Assembly (NCBI GenBank): GCA_033763575.1
Contig: JANRKF010000013.1
Span: 1-64,000, forward strand
From: JANRKF01 sp033763575
GTDB lineage: Bacteria > Pseudomonadota > Alphaproteobacteria > Rickettsiales > SXRF01
Length of the DNA stretch: 64,000 bases
Direction of reading: 5' to 3'
The position numbers and the translations under genes were made by a program. Positions 8,099-16,912 of this stretch are shown here, in pieces (the stretch's first letter is position 1; every line of letters begins with the position of its first letter). The notes beneath the pieces are model-generated. The model did no database searches, had not been told where the DNA came from, and saw only the letters and a program-made list of their open reading frames with translations.

Positions 8099-8633
8099 GG
8101 GATTGAAAATCATCACGCTGGATGTGATGGGGGATGCACGCGGTTTTTTCGTCGAGCGTTTTCATGCGGCGCGGTTTGCGGCCGCGGGCCTTCCCACCAA
8201 TTTCGCGCAGGATAATCATTCGCGTTCCGCGCCGGGCATTTTGCGCGGGCTGCATTACCAGCATACGCCGCCGCAGGGCAAGCTGGTGGGCGTCACGCGG
8301 GGCCGTGCGTGGGATGTCGCGGTGGATATCCGCCCGGATTCACCGACCTTCGGCAAGCATCATGCAGTGGAGCTTACCGGCGAAAACGGCGTGCTGTTCT
8401 GGATTCCCAGCGGATTCGCCCATGGATTCTGCGTGCTGGGCGACGAGCCGGTCGACATGCTCTACAAAGTCTCCGGCCTCTATCACCCGGCGGGAGAGGG
8501 CGGCATCCGTTACGACGACCCGGAGATCGCCATCGACTGGCCGATCAAAAACCCGGCCATTTCCGCGCGCGATGAAAACCAGCAAAGTTTTGCAGACTAT
8601 CGCAAAAACCCGCCTGAGTGGAGGGAGGCATGA
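8073..8633 (+). CDS. rmlC: dTDP-4-dehydrorhamnose 3,5-epimerase
   Basis: The cupin enzyme epimerises C3 and C5 of dTDP-4-keto-6-deoxyglucose. Family motifs are DARGFFVERFH near residue 18, FAQDNHSRSAPGILRGLHYQ (catalytic His) near residue 46, KLVGVTRGRAWDVAVDIR, and PSGFAHGFCVLGD near residue 111. The length of 186 residues is normal. The start inside the end of rmlD is supported by the N-terminal strand (LKIITLDVMGDARG). Confidence 0.94.
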   Translation: MKVSGCDIEGLKIITLDVMGDARGFFVERFHAARFAAAGLPTNFAQDNHSRSAPGILRGLHYQHTPPQGKLVGVTRGRAWDVAVDIRPDSPTFGKHHAVELTGENGVLFWIPSGFAHGFCVLGDEPVDMLYKVSGLYHPAGEGGIRYDDPEIAIDWPIKNPAISARDENQQSFADYRKNPPEWREA

Positions 8634-10417
8634 GCAGCGCCAGCGTCGTCATCGTGAGCTACCACACCGGCTGGGTGCTCTACGCCGCGATTGCCTCGGC
8701 GCTCCAGCAGGAAGGGCTCGCGAATATCGTGGTGGTGGATAACGGCAACCCGCCGGATGTCATCGCCAAATTGCAGCAGCAGGCGCTGATGGAGCCGAGG
8801 CTGGTGATCGTAAGCGGCCATGGCAATATCGGTTTTGCGGCGGCGTGCAACCTTGGCTCAGAGCGTGCGACCGGCGAATACCTGCTGCTGCTCAATCCTG
8901 ATTGCCTGCTGCCGCCGGATGCGCTTGCTACCCTCATGCGCGAGATGAGCGCGCTGCCGAACACGATGCTTGCGGGCGTGCATCTGGTGAATCCCGATGG
9001 CAGCGAACAGCGCGGCGGGCGGCGGGCGTTGCTCACGCCGGGATCGGCGCTGGGAGAGATGCTGGGCCTGCGTAAACTTAATTTCAACCGCACGCCGATG
9101 CCGCAGGGAACGCACGATGTGCAGGCCATTTCCGGGGCGTGCATGTGTATCCGCAAGGCCGATTACGACGTGCTTGGCGGGATGGATGAGAAATTTTTCC
9201 TGCATGTCGAAGACCTCGATTTATGCATGCGCGTCGCCAGGGCGGGCAAACGCATCGTCTGTGTGCCGATGGTGAAAGTGGCGCACCTGCTCTCCACCAG
9301 CGGCGAGACTGGCCGGGGGAAAATCGAGTGGCATAAGGCCAAAAGCTTTATCTATTATTTTGAAAAACATTTTGCCGATAGCATGTTGCCCGGGGTATTG
9401 CAGATACTGGGGGGGGGTATATGGCTGCGCTATTTCCTGCGCCGTTATTTTGGCGCGCAGAAAACCGGGAATGTGATAGCCAGACGCAAATTGCGGGTGC
9501 TGGCCGGCAGCCTCACCACCCGCCAGCATGCCGGGTCGCTCGCCGGGAAAACCATCCTGGTCACGGGCGCAACCAGCCAGGTCGGTGTCGAGGTGGTGCG
9601 GCATCTGCTCGCCGCCGGTATCGCCGTGCTTGCGGTGAGCCGCCATGCGCCGCTGCCTTTTTATCATCCGCTGCTCAAATGGCTGCAAAAAGATCTGACG
9701 GCGGCGGATTTTTCGCTCGACGGCTATCTGGCCGACGCCGCCATTCACTGCGCGCCGCAATGGCACCTGGCGAAGGTGGTGCCGGTGCTGGCGGCCTCGG
9801 AAATCAAGCGCATCGTGGCCATCGGCTCGACCTCGGTTTTCTCCAAGGCCCGCTCGCGCAACGGCATAGAGAAAGACATCGTCGACAAGCACACGCGGGC
9901 CGAGCAGGAAATCCCAAGGGTATGCGGCGAGCTGGGCATCGCATGGACGATCCTGCGCCCAACCATGATCTACGGCATCGGCATCGACAAGAACATCACC
10001 TCGCTAGCGCGTTTTATCCGCAAATTCGGGTTCGTGCCGGTATACCCCCCGGCGGTAGGGCGCAGGCAGCCGGTGCATGCGGAGGATATTGCGATTGGCG
10101 CGCTGCAGGCCATGCATTCCGCAAGCGCGGCGGATAAGATGTACAACCTGAGCGGCGGTGAAATCCTCACCTATCGCGAGATGATCCTGCGCCTGTTCGC
10201 GGTGATGAAAATATCCCCGAAAATCGTTGGCACGACGCTCCTGCCGTCCATACTGGGCCTTGCCGGGCTGCTGCTGCGCAAGCCGCTTATGAACCGCGAT
10301 GTGGCGTACCGGATGAACGAGGACATGGTCTTCTTTCATGATGACGCCGAGCGCGACTTCGGCTACCATCCACGCGAATTTTTAAGCGGCGGCATCGCCG
10401 ATCTGGGAGAGGGATAA
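8630..10417 (+). CDS. fusion of family 2 glycosyltransferase and NAD-dependent epimerase/dehydratase
   Basis: Residues 1 to about 280 are a GT-A glycosyltransferase of the rhamnosyltransferase (WbbL-like) type. It has SVVIVSYHTGWVL at the start, the DNGNPPD loop, GNIGFAAACNLG, LLLLNPDCLLPPDAL (the DxD-like site) and FFLHVEDLDLCMRVARAG. From about residue 305 a separate Rossmann domain begins (TILVTGATSQVGVEVV) with the SDR-like STSVFSKARSRNGIEKD region, RPTMIYGIGIDKN and a C-terminal NLSGGE substrate-binding part. The likely job is to transfer rhamnose, or a related sugar altered by the second domain, onto a surface polysaccharide. A run of nine G (9409-9417) falls at codon 260, between the two domains. 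The start ATG at 8630 overlaps the rmlC stop. Confidence 0.82.
   Translation: MSSASVVIVSYHTGWVLYAAIASALQQEGLANIVVVDNGNPPDVIAKLQQQALMEPRLVIVSGHGNIGFAAACNLGSERATGEYLLLLNPDCLLPPDALATLMREMSALPNTMLAGVHLVNPDGSEQRGGRRALLTPGSALGEMLGLRKLNFNRTPMPQGTHDVQAISGACMCIRKADYDVLGGMDEKFFLHVEDLDLCMRVARAGKRIVCVPMVKVAHLLSTSGETGRGKIEWHKAKSFIYYFEKHFADSMLPGVLQILGGGIWLRYFLRRYFGAQKTGNVIARRKLRVLAGSLTTRQHAGSLAGKTILVTGATSQVGVEVVRHLLAAGIAVLAVSRHAPLPFYHPLLKWLQKDLTAADFSLDGYLADAAIHCAPQWHLAKVVPVLAASEIKRIVAIGSTSVFSKARSRNGIEKDIVDKHTRAEQEIPRVCGELGIAWTILRPTMIYGIGIDKNITSLARFIRKFGFVPVYPPAVGRRQPVHAEDIAIGALQAMHSASAADKMYNLSGGEILTYREMILRLFAVMKISPKIVGTTLLPSILGLAGLLLRKPLMNRDVAYRMNEDMVFFHDDAERDFGYHPREFLSGGIADLGEG
9409..9417 (+). repeat. poly-G tract of nine in a glycosyltransferase gene
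   Basis: Nine consecutive G encode the LGGGI stretch at the end of the glycosyltransferase domain. A one-base slip would shift the frame and remove the epimerase domain. Such tracts act as phase-variation switches in surface-sugar genes of other bacteria. Whether this one varies is not visible from a single sequence. Confidence 0.7.
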
Positions 10418-10423
10418 TTCGGT

Positions 10424-11293
10424 ATGGCGCGGATAAGCTATGTAAACGGGGCCTATTTACTGCACTCGGAAGCGATGGTGCATATTGAAGATCGCGGCTA
10501 CCAGTTCGCCGACGGCATCTATGAATATTTTGCGTTTTACAACCGCACGCTGCTCGATGCCTCGCTGCATTTCAAGCGCCTGGAGCGCAGCCTGCGCGAG
10601 TTGCAGATTGCGCCACCGATGTCGATGGCGGCGCTTGCGATCGTCATCCGCGAGCTGATCGACCGCAATGGCCGGGACGATGGGGGGGTATATTTGCAGG
10701 TGACGCGTGGGGTGGCGCGGCGCGATCATCCGTTTCCGAAACACACCAAACCGGCGCTTTCCATCACCGTGTGCGGGCCGAAGACGCCGAAGCCGCAGGA
10801 AATTAAAAACGGCGTGCAGGCAATCACCCATCCCGATCACCGCTGGTATCGCCGCGACATCAAGAGCGTCTCGCTGCTCGCCAATGTCATCGCCAAACAG
10901 GAAGCGAGCAAGCACGGCGTGCGCGAGGCGTGGCTGGTGATGGAAGACGACAAGGTCAGCGAAGGCTCGGTGTCGAATGCCTATATCGTGGGTGCCAAGA
11001 ATGAGATCGTCACCCATCCCGCCGACACCCATATATTGGGCGGCGTCACCCGCGATGTGGTGCTGAAACTGGCGCGCGCGAACGACATCAAGGTCGTCGA
11101 AAAAGCCTTCACCGTGAGCGATGTGAAATATGCGGCAGAGGCCTTCATCACCTCTACCAGCGCTAATGTGCTGCCGCTGGTCAGGCTTGATGACATCGTC
11201 ATCGGCAAAGGCAAGCCGGGGCCGGTTACGCAGAAATTGATGGCGCTTTATAACGCGCATATCCTGGCCCAGACGGGAAAAATATTCGAATGA
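10424..11293 (+). CDS. class IV aminotransferase, D-amino-acid transaminase-like
   Basis: This PLP enzyme of fold type IV interconverts D-amino acids and 2-oxo acids, giving D-Ala and D-Glu for peptidoglycan. Visible features are VNGAYLLHSEAMVHIEDRGYQFADGIYEYF at the N-terminus, the Arg-rich VTRGVARRDHPFP loop, the likely PLP lysine in DIKSVSLLANVIAKQEA (about residue 146), EGSVSNAYIV (the Glu contacting the PLP ring nitrogen) and TSTSANVLPLVRLD. BCAT or aminodeoxychorismate lyase belong to the same fold, but HIEDRGYQFADGIYE fits D-amino-acid transaminase best. It overlaps the next gene by 4 bp. A run of seven G lies at 10682-10688. Confidence 0.82.
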   Translation: MARISYVNGAYLLHSEAMVHIEDRGYQFADGIYEYFAFYNRTLLDASLHFKRLERSLRELQIAPPMSMAALAIVIRELIDRNGRDDGGVYLQVTRGVARRDHPFPKHTKPALSITVCGPKTPKPQEIKNGVQAITHPDHRWYRRDIKSVSLLANVIAKQEASKHGVREAWLVMEDDKVSEGSVSNAYIVGAKNEIVTHPADTHILGGVTRDVVLKLARANDIKVVEKAFTVSDVKYAAEAFITSTSANVLPLVRLDDIVIGKGKPGPVTQKLMALYNAHILAQTGKIFE

Positions 11294-11961
11294 ATCTGCC
11301 GAAGCCTTCCGCTGTTATTTTCGATTGGGACAACACGCTGGTCAATACCTGGCCGATCATCCACGCCGCGCTCAACGCCACCTTCGCCGAGATGGGCAAG
11401 CCGCTCTGGACCTTCGATATGACCAAGCAGCGCGTGCGGAAATCCATGCGCGATTCCTTCCCGGAAATTTTTGGGCCGGACTGGGAAAAGGCAGGCGCGT
11501 TTTACCAGCAGCAATACCGCAACAACCATTTGCTTAAGCTTGAAGCGCTGGAAGGCGCAGAAGCATTGCTCGCGCTCATCAAGGAGGCCGGGCTGTACAA
11601 CGTGGTGGTCAGCAATAAGAAGGGGCCGAATTTACGGCAGGAGGTGACGCATCTGGGCTGGGATCATTACTTCCGCAACATCGTCGGCGCCGACGATGCG
11701 GCGCGTGACAAGCCGTTTCGCGATCCGGTCGAGCTGGCGTTCGCCGGGAGCGAGCATACCCCTGGGGGGCATGTGTGGTTCATCGGCGATAGCGACATCG
11801 ACCTTGAATGCGCGATGAATACAGGCTGCACGGCGATCCTTTACGGGCCGACGCCGAAAGAACACGGCAACTTCACGCCCACGCATTTTCAGGAAATCCC
11901 CTATCACTTCTACGCGCCGACCCACACCGAGCTGGTCGATTTATTCAAGCGTTTTGCGTAG
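11290..11961 (+). CDS. HAD-superfamily hydrolase, phosphoglycolate-phosphatase-like
   Basis: HAD motif I is FDWDNTLVNTW (about residue 11), with Trp where most members have Leu or Met. Motif II is VVSNKKG (about residue 104). The lysine is probably in RDKPFRDP, and motif III is WFIGDSDIDLECAMNTG (about residue 166). The cap is the four-helix type of phosphoglycolate phosphatases and beta-phosphoglucomutases. The substrate is unknown. It overlaps the transaminase upstream (ATGA), so the two are co-transcribed. Its 3' end overlaps the end of tyrA on the other strand by 21 bp. Confidence 0.8.
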   Translation: MNLPKPSAVIFDWDNTLVNTWPIIHAALNATFAEMGKPLWTFDMTKQRVRKSMRDSFPEIFGPDWEKAGAFYQQQYRNNHLLKLEALEGAEALLALIKEAGLYNVVVSNKKGPNLRQEVTHLGWDHYFRNIVGADDAARDKPFRDPVELAFAGSEHTPGGHVWFIGDSDIDLECAMNTGCTAILYGPTPKEHGNFTPTHFQEIPYHFYAPTHTELVDLFKRFA

Positions 11962-13005
11962 CGCCTGAAGCCGGGTGATGAAGGCATCGAGCAGCTCGCC
12001 GATCTGCGCGTAATGGCTGGAGATATGCTCCAGCTCGCCTTCCGGGTCGGTGGTGGCGGGCGCGGTGAAATCGGCGAAGCCGCTGCCGGAGAAGCGCACA
12101 AACGGCACGCCCGCGTTTTTCTCCGCCTCCATCACCGTGGTAATCAGGCAGGCGCTTACGATGCGCGGGAAGAATGAAATCCGGGCGCTGCTGCTGATGG
12201 CGCTTTCGGTATCGGCGGGGGCGCTGGAAAGTTCCTTGCGGATATGGGTGACGACGTCGAGATAGCGGTCGATGGCGGCCAGCAGCACGTCGCGGTTCAA
12301 GGAAAAAATATCATCCCACAAATCATGGCTGGAGTTGGCGATACGCAGGAAGCGGGTGAGTGATTCATTGCCGGAAAGCTCCCCTTCATCCGCAGCCACT
12401 ACCGGGGCAGCGGCAAATGCCAGCAATTGCGGCAGGTGGGAGACATACCCGTATATGGTATCGTGCATGGCGGCGGGCATCGCCTCCACACGCGCTCCCA
12501 GCGCCTCCCAGAAGCGGTTGACCAGCGTTAGCTGCTCATGGGTAAGCGGCACCTCCGGAGTGATGATTACACGTTTTTTTAGCAGCAGGTCGGCACGTCC
12601 GGCGGTGACGCCGGATTGCTCGCTGCCGGCAATCGGATGGGCGGGAACGATGAGTGCATGCGACGGCAGCTGCCCGGTCATAACCGCCAGCGGCGCGGCC
12701 TTCACCGAGCCGGTATCCATCACCAGCGTGCCGGGGCTGAGATGCGGCGCAATGCGGCGGCAGATGTCGACCAACAGCGGCGTTGGCGTGGCGATGATGA
12801 CGACGTCGCTGCCGGCGATCAGGTGGGTGGCGTCGCGGCTCGTCTGGTCGACGAAGCCGTGTTTCTGGGCGTAGACGAGCGCGGTTTCGTTGCTATCGAC
12901 GCCGACGATGACCGAGGCGAGCTGCCCCTCACGCACGGCGCGGGCAATGGAGCTTCCGATCAGCCCCAGGCCGATGATGGTGATTTTTTTGAACAGGCTG
13001 TTCAT
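11941..13005 (-). CDS. tyrA: prephenate/arogenate dehydrogenase
   Basis: This NAD(P)-dependent enzyme oxidises prephenate or arogenate in tyrosine synthesis. The dinucleotide motif GLGLIGSSIAR is at residues 11-21, and DVVIIATPTPLLVDI, VMDTGSVKA and the substrate motif PAHPIAGSEQSGV (about residue 122) follow. TyrA-type helices SHLPQLLAFA and the C-terminal helical dimerisation region complete it. The ATG at 13005 is chosen because the glycine-rich loop starts 10 residues later and it overlaps the hisC stop by 4 bp. The longer open frame reaching 13398 is only hisC read in another frame. It is the last gene of the chorismate mutase-hisC-tyrA operon. Confidence 0.92.
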   Translation of the reverse strand: MNSLFKKITIIGLGLIGSSIARAVREGQLASVIVGVDSNETALVYAQKHGFVDQTSRDATHLIAGSDVVIIATPTPLLVDICRRIAPHLSPGTLVMDTGSVKAAPLAVMTGQLPSHALIVPAHPIAGSEQSGVTAGRADLLLKKRVIITPEVPLTHEQLTLVNRFWEALGARVEAMPAAMHDTIYGYVSHLPQLLAFAAAPVVAADEGELSGNESLTRFLRIANSSHDLWDDIFSLNRDVLLAAIDRYLDVVTHIRKELSSAPADTESAISSSARISFFPRIVSACLITTVMEAEKNAGVPFVRFSGSGFADFTAPATTDPEGELEHISSHYAQIGELLDAFITRLQALRKTLE

Positions 13006-14096
13006 GGGGCCTGAAAGGCGGCGAGTGCTTCGATCACCGCCTGGTTGTCTTCTTCCAGCCCGACCGTGATCCGCAAGCATTGCGGCAGGCCGTAATTGCC
13101 GACTTCGCGCACGATCAGGCCGCGCTCCATGAGGAAGCTGGCTGCGGCTTTGGTCGAGGCAGGGCCGCCGGGAAATTCGACCAGCACGAAATTGGCGACG
13201 CTTGGATGCACGGTGAGTCCGAGGGCGCGAATCGCCGATTCCAGCTTGGCCAGTTCGCGCAAATTGAAAGCACGGGCAGCGGCGGTATAGGCGACATCTT
13301 CGATGGCCGCGACACCGGCTTCGATCGCCGGGGTGGAGAGGTTGAACGGGCCGCGCACGCGGTTCAGCGCATCGGCGATAGCGGGCGGCGCATAGCACCA
13401 GCCGATCCGCAGCGCCGAAAGGCCGTAAATTTTAGAGAAGGTGCGCAGCATCACCACATTGTCATGCGCGGCGACCAGTTCGCTGCCGTCGGAATAATCC
13501 GGCACGTTCGGATATTCGGCATAAGCGCCATCGATCGCAAGCATCACATGCGGCGGCAAACCGGCCTGCAGCCTTGCCAATTCACCACTATTGATATAGC
13601 TTCCGGTCGGGTTGTTGGGGTTCGCGATAAACACGATTTTTGTTCTTTCGGTGACGGCGGCAAGCAGCGCATCGACATCGCTGCGCAGGTTTTGCTCCTT
13701 CGCTTTGACCACCTCAGCGCCCACCGCCTGCGCGTAGATTTCATACATCAGGAAGCCGTGCTCGGAGATCAGCACCTCGTCGCCGGGGCCAGCGTAAGCA
13801 TGCACCAGCATGCCGATCAGCTCGTCCGATCCGGCGCCGCACACGATTTGCCCTGCCGGCAGCTGCGTCATTTCGGCAATGGCCTCGCGCAGCCTGGCCG
13901 CGCTGCCATCGGGATAACGATACAATGTTTCCGCCGCTTTGATATAGGCGGCTTTGGCTTTCGGGCTGGGACCGAGCGGCGTTTCATTCGAGGAGAGCTT
14001 CACCACGCGCACGCCTTCAGCACCCTTCGATTTGCCGCCGACATAGGGGGCGATGTTCATGATACCCGGCTTGGGTATCGGTTTGTCCTGCGTCAT
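13002..14096 (-). CDS. hisC: histidinol-phosphate / aromatic aminotransferase
   Basis: A class I/II PLP aminotransferase. The N-terminus has VVKLSSNETPLGPSPKAKAAY, then YPDGSAARLREAIA, GAGSDELIGML, IANPNNPTGSYIN, and the PLP-lysine segment LRTFSKIYGLSALRIGW (Lys in SKIYG, about residue 227). RGPFNLSTPAIEAG follows. The family acts on histidinol phosphate. Here the gene is wedged between chorismate mutase and tyrA with 4-bp overlaps, so it probably also, or mainly, transaminates prephenate or aromatic keto acids. This dual use is known for HisC-type enzymes in several bacteria. Confidence 0.92.
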   Translation of the reverse strand: MTQDKPIPKPGIMNIAPYVGGKSKGAEGVRVVKLSSNETPLGPSPKAKAAYIKAAETLYRYPDGSAARLREAIAEMTQLPAGQIVCGAGSDELIGMLVHAYAGPGDEVLISEHGFLMYEIYAQAVGAEVVKAKEQNLRSDVDALLAAVTERTKIVFIANPNNPTGSYINSGELARLQAGLPPHVMLAIDGAYAEYPNVPDYSDGSELVAAHDNVVMLRTFSKIYGLSALRIGWCYAPPAIADALNRVRGPFNLSTPAIEAGVAAIEDVAYTAAARAFNLRELAKLESAIRALGLTVHPSVANFVLVEFPGGPASTKAAASFLMERGLIVREVGNYGLPQCLRITVGLEEDNQAVIEALAAFQAP

Positions 14097-14989
14097 ATTT
14101 TTTCTTCTTTTTTTTCTTCGATGGTAAACGGCACGGCGTAAGCGCCGAGGAAATGCGCCTGCTGGATGGCATCGCCAAGCCCGGCAAGGAAAGATTTAAA
14201 GCCCGCATGCTCCGGCGTGACAAAGCCCTTGATTTCGACGATATGATGCCGCTGGTCGGGCGAAAGCGAGCAGATGGCCACCCAGTTCACGCTCAGCTTG
14301 GCGCTGCCGAACGCCGTTTGCAGCCGGTGCTGGCTCACATTGTGATCGGCCTGTAATACAAATAACGACACATCGTCGCCGGAATCTTCCGGTGCGAGTT
14401 TCGCAAAGGCCAACGCCGAGGGGAAATGTTTTGGATCTTCGCCGTGATAAACAAACGGCAGGTGCGCGAAAATTTTCGGGCTGTCACCATTACCGGCGAG
14501 CATGTGGCTCCACCAATGGCTTTCCGGCTCGAACGACAGGGGCGGGATGATGCCTACCGCCGCCGTGCCGTCCATCACATCGCCAATCACGCGCTTGACA
14601 TGCGGCTGCCGGGTGAGGATCGCGGCGGGTCCGAAATATTCCCGCGCCAGCCAGAATAAATCGCGGTTTTCGCCGGGCGCGTAGATGGAAATGCTGAGCC
14701 TGGCTTCAAGCGCGGTCGAGGTGCCGATGATGGTGCGCCAGAGCTGCGCGGCGGCAGCCGGTGCAAAATCCGATCCGGCGAAAAGCGTGGCGATGCGGCG
14801 GAGCATGGTCGCCTCGCGGCCGGGGCGGATGGGGCAGGGCGGGCTGCCGTTACGCTCTTTATAAGTGCCGACTTTTTTGACAATACCGAGCCGCGCTTTC
14901 AGCAATTCGGCCAGCTGTTCGTCGAGACGGTCAATCTCACGGCGATAGGTTTCCAGTTCGTCGGTCATAGGGCGGAAACGATAATGCAA
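14093..14989 (-). CDS. chorismate mutase (AroQ type) with a C-terminal domain
   Basis: Residues 8-95 form an AroQ helical chorismate mutase domain: ELETYRREIDRLDEQLAELLKARLGIVKKVGTYK, then PCPIRPGREATMLRRI, which holds the usual Arg/Lys/Glu active-site residues. It converts chorismate to prephenate. The remaining 200 residues resemble the periplasmic-binding/ACT-type halves of bifunctional P-proteins only in general layout, and the prephenate dehydratase motifs (TRF, ESRP) are not seen. A long chorismate mutase at this place, followed by hisC and tyrA, is a known arrangement in Rhodospirillales. The start could also be the ATG at 14968. The stop overlaps hisC. Confidence 0.8.
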   Translation of the reverse strand: MHYRFRPMTDELETYRREIDRLDEQLAELLKARLGIVKKVGTYKERNGSPPCPIRPGREATMLRRIATLFAGSDFAPAAAAQLWRTIIGTSTALEARLSISIYAPGENRDLFWLAREYFGPAAILTRQPHVKRVIGDVMDGTAAVGIIPPLSFEPESHWWSHMLAGNGDSPKIFAHLPFVYHGEDPKHFPSALAFAKLAPEDSGDDVSLFVLQADHNVSQHRLQTAFGSAKLSVNWVAICSLSPDQRHHIVEIKGFVTPEHAGFKSFLAGLGDAIQQAHFLGAYAVPFTIEEKKEEKI

Positions 14990-15058
14990 TTGCCCCGCCG
15001 CAGCAAGGGGGAAGTATAGAGTGTGCAGGAACTGATTAGCGGGGGCGAGCTGGCATCC

Positions 15059-15577
15059 TTAAAGCATCATTTCTGGAAGTATGCCCAAAGTATGCCCAAC
15101 ATCTTCCTTCCGCGCCGCGTAAAGCTGCTGCGTTACATCATCCAGCTGCGAGAGCTGGCCAATCAAACTTCTCATTTCCCTGTTTGCAATCAGGCTTGCA
15201 TCCCTCTCAACACGCGTGAATTGATTTTTCAAGAATCCGGTGAGTTTTCCTAATGGGGTGGAAGCGTCACTCGTACCGGAAGAAAAAGGGTCGGCCACCG
15301 TCGCAATACGCCCTTCAGGAGCGCGTATATCTTGTAAATAGCGCTCTACCATTTCAAGTTCCCGGATGATATAAAACCAATAACCTTCGATCTCCGAATT
15401 TTCCGGGCGCTCCAAGACTGTATTACCTAATTCACTACAGCGAAGCCGCGCCAATCCGAGCACGCTGGAAAGCAGGCTTGGCTCGGCATCTTCACCTTTT
15501 GATTCCGGGGCACGCGGCTGGGTAACCGCATCTAAAATACGTCTGGCTTCTCTTTCAAGTGCTGCTTTATCATCCAT
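15059..15577 (-). CDS. hypothetical protein, helical
   Basis: I do not recognise this protein. It has 172 mostly helical, charged residues with no signal or membrane segment. The start at 15577 is preferred over 15634 because GGGGAG lies about 10 bp upstream and the 19 extra residues have no family look. It contains two Cys at most and a C-terminal stretch LIGQLSQLDDVTQQLYAARKEDVG that may be a coiled coil. It lies between the aromatic operon and metX, divergent from metX by 115 bp. No function is proposed. Confidence 0.55.
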   Translation of the reverse strand: MDDKAALEREARRILDAVTQPRAPESKGEDAEPSLLSSVLGLARLRCSELGNTVLERPENSEIEGYWFYIIRELEMVERYLQDIRAPEGRIATVADPFSSGTSDASTPLGKLTGFLKNQFTRVERDASLIANREMRSLIGQLSQLDDVTQQLYAARKEDVGHTLGILPEMML

Positions 15578-15692
15578 ATAATATGGCTCCCCGCGTGCAT
15601 AATACTTATCCAGGAAACATAAATAATGCCACAATATCCTTACAAAATCATTAGCATTTGCACGATGGATTTTATCCCTGTAGAGTGGGGCA

Positions 15693-16859
15693 ATGCAAGT
15701 AACCTCTTATTTTGGCTCGAATTATACTGCGGTGCAGATTGGCGAGGTCGTGCGCCTTGCCGCGCTCGCGCCGCTGGTGCTGGAGTCCGGCAGGGAGGTA
15801 TCCAACATTCCGATTGCCTACCAGACCTACGGGAAACTGAACGCCGATAAATCGAATGCGATCCTGGTCTGTCATGCGCTGACCGGCGATCAGTATGTCG
15901 CAGGGCCGCATCCGGTCACCGGCAAGCCGGGCTGGTGGGAACGCATGGTCGGCCCCGGCAGGCCGATCGACACCGACCAGTTTTTTGTCATCTGCGTCAA
16001 CATGATCGGCGGCTGCATGGGCAGTTTCGGGCCGAAGGAAATCGATCCGGAAACGGGCAGGGCGTATGGGCTTTCCTTTCCCTTCATCACCATCGCCGAC
16101 ATGGTGAAGACGCAGGCGCTGCTGCTCGACCATCTCGGCATCGACAGGCTTTTTTGCGCCGTCGGCGGGTCGATGGGCGGCATGCAGGTACTGGAATGGG
16201 CGGTGCGTTATCCGGCGCGGCTGGCCTCGGCGGCGGTGCTGGCGACGGCCACCAAGCAATCGGCGCAGAATATCGCCTTCCATGAAATTGGCCGCCAAGC
16301 GATCATGGCCGATCCCGACTGGGAGGGCGGCAATTACCTCGCGGAGAAAAAATATCCGAGCAAGGGGCTTGCGGTAGCGCGGATGGCGGCGCATGTCACC
16401 TATCTTTCGCAGGCGACATTGCAGGAAAAATTTGGCCGCCATCTGCAGGATCGCGACGATTTTACCTATGGTTTCGACGCCGATTTCCGGGTGGAAAGCT
16501 ATTTACGCCATCAGGGCCTGAGTTTTGTCGAGCGCTTCGATGCCAATTCCTATTTATACCTCACGCGGGCGGCCAGCTATTTCGATCTCACGCAGGGCGG
16601 GCGGCGGAGTATTTCCGAGGTGTTCGCGGGCACAAAGATTCGTTTCCTCGTGGTGTCGTTCACCAGCGACTGGCTCTATTCTTCGGTGGAAAGCCGCAAT
16701 CTGGTGCGGGCGTTGAATGCGGTGGCGGCGGATGTCAGCTATGCCGACATCGAATCCGACAAGGGGCATGATTCCTTCCTGCTCGACGTGCCGGAACTGG
16801 ACGATACGATGCGCGGATTTCTGCACGGCATGCGAACGGCGGGCGCATCATTCGCTTGA
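15693..16859 (+). CDS. metX: homoserine O-acetyltransferase
   Basis: This alpha/beta-hydrolase-fold enzyme acetylates (or succinylates) homoserine for methionine synthesis. It shows NAILVCHALTGDQYV (about residue 50), WWERMVGPGRPIDTDQFFVICVN, GGCMGSFGP, and the nucleophile elbow AVGGSMGGMQVLEWA (Ser about residue 156). FLVVSFTSDWLY (Asp) and KGHDSFLLD (His) complete the triad. At 388 residues it is full length. The metW gene that often follows in proteobacteria is absent, and thrS comes next. Confidence 0.93.
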   Translation: MQVTSYFGSNYTAVQIGEVVRLAALAPLVLESGREVSNIPIAYQTYGKLNADKSNAILVCHALTGDQYVAGPHPVTGKPGWWERMVGPGRPIDTDQFFVICVNMIGGCMGSFGPKEIDPETGRAYGLSFPFITIADMVKTQALLLDHLGIDRLFCAVGGSMGGMQVLEWAVRYPARLASAAVLATATKQSAQNIAFHEIGRQAIMADPDWEGGNYLAEKKYPSKGLAVARMAAHVTYLSQATLQEKFGRHLQDRDDFTYGFDADFRVESYLRHQGLSFVERFDANSYLYLTRAASYFDLTQGGRRSISEVFAGTKIRFLVVSFTSDWLYSSVESRNLVRALNAVAADVSYADIESDKGHDSFLLDVPELDDTMRGFLHGMRTAGASFA

Positions 16860-16884
16860 CCGGGGCGGGGGTAATGGCTAACAT
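16856..16884 (+). promoter_or_regulatory. candidate sigma70 promoter of thrS
   Basis: TTGACC (16856-16861) and TAACAT (16879-16884) are separated by exactly 17 bp and end 28 bp before the thrS start. The -35 overlaps the metX stop codon. No T-box or leader attenuator is apparent in the short leader. Confidence 0.45.
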
Positions 16885-16912
16885 CCTGTTCTTTCAATAA
16901 GTAAAGGCCTAT

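Noticed and set aside
13006..13398. Extension of tyrA upstream to 13398
   Set aside because: This part reads hisC in a different frame; the tyrA Rossmann motif starts right after 13005.
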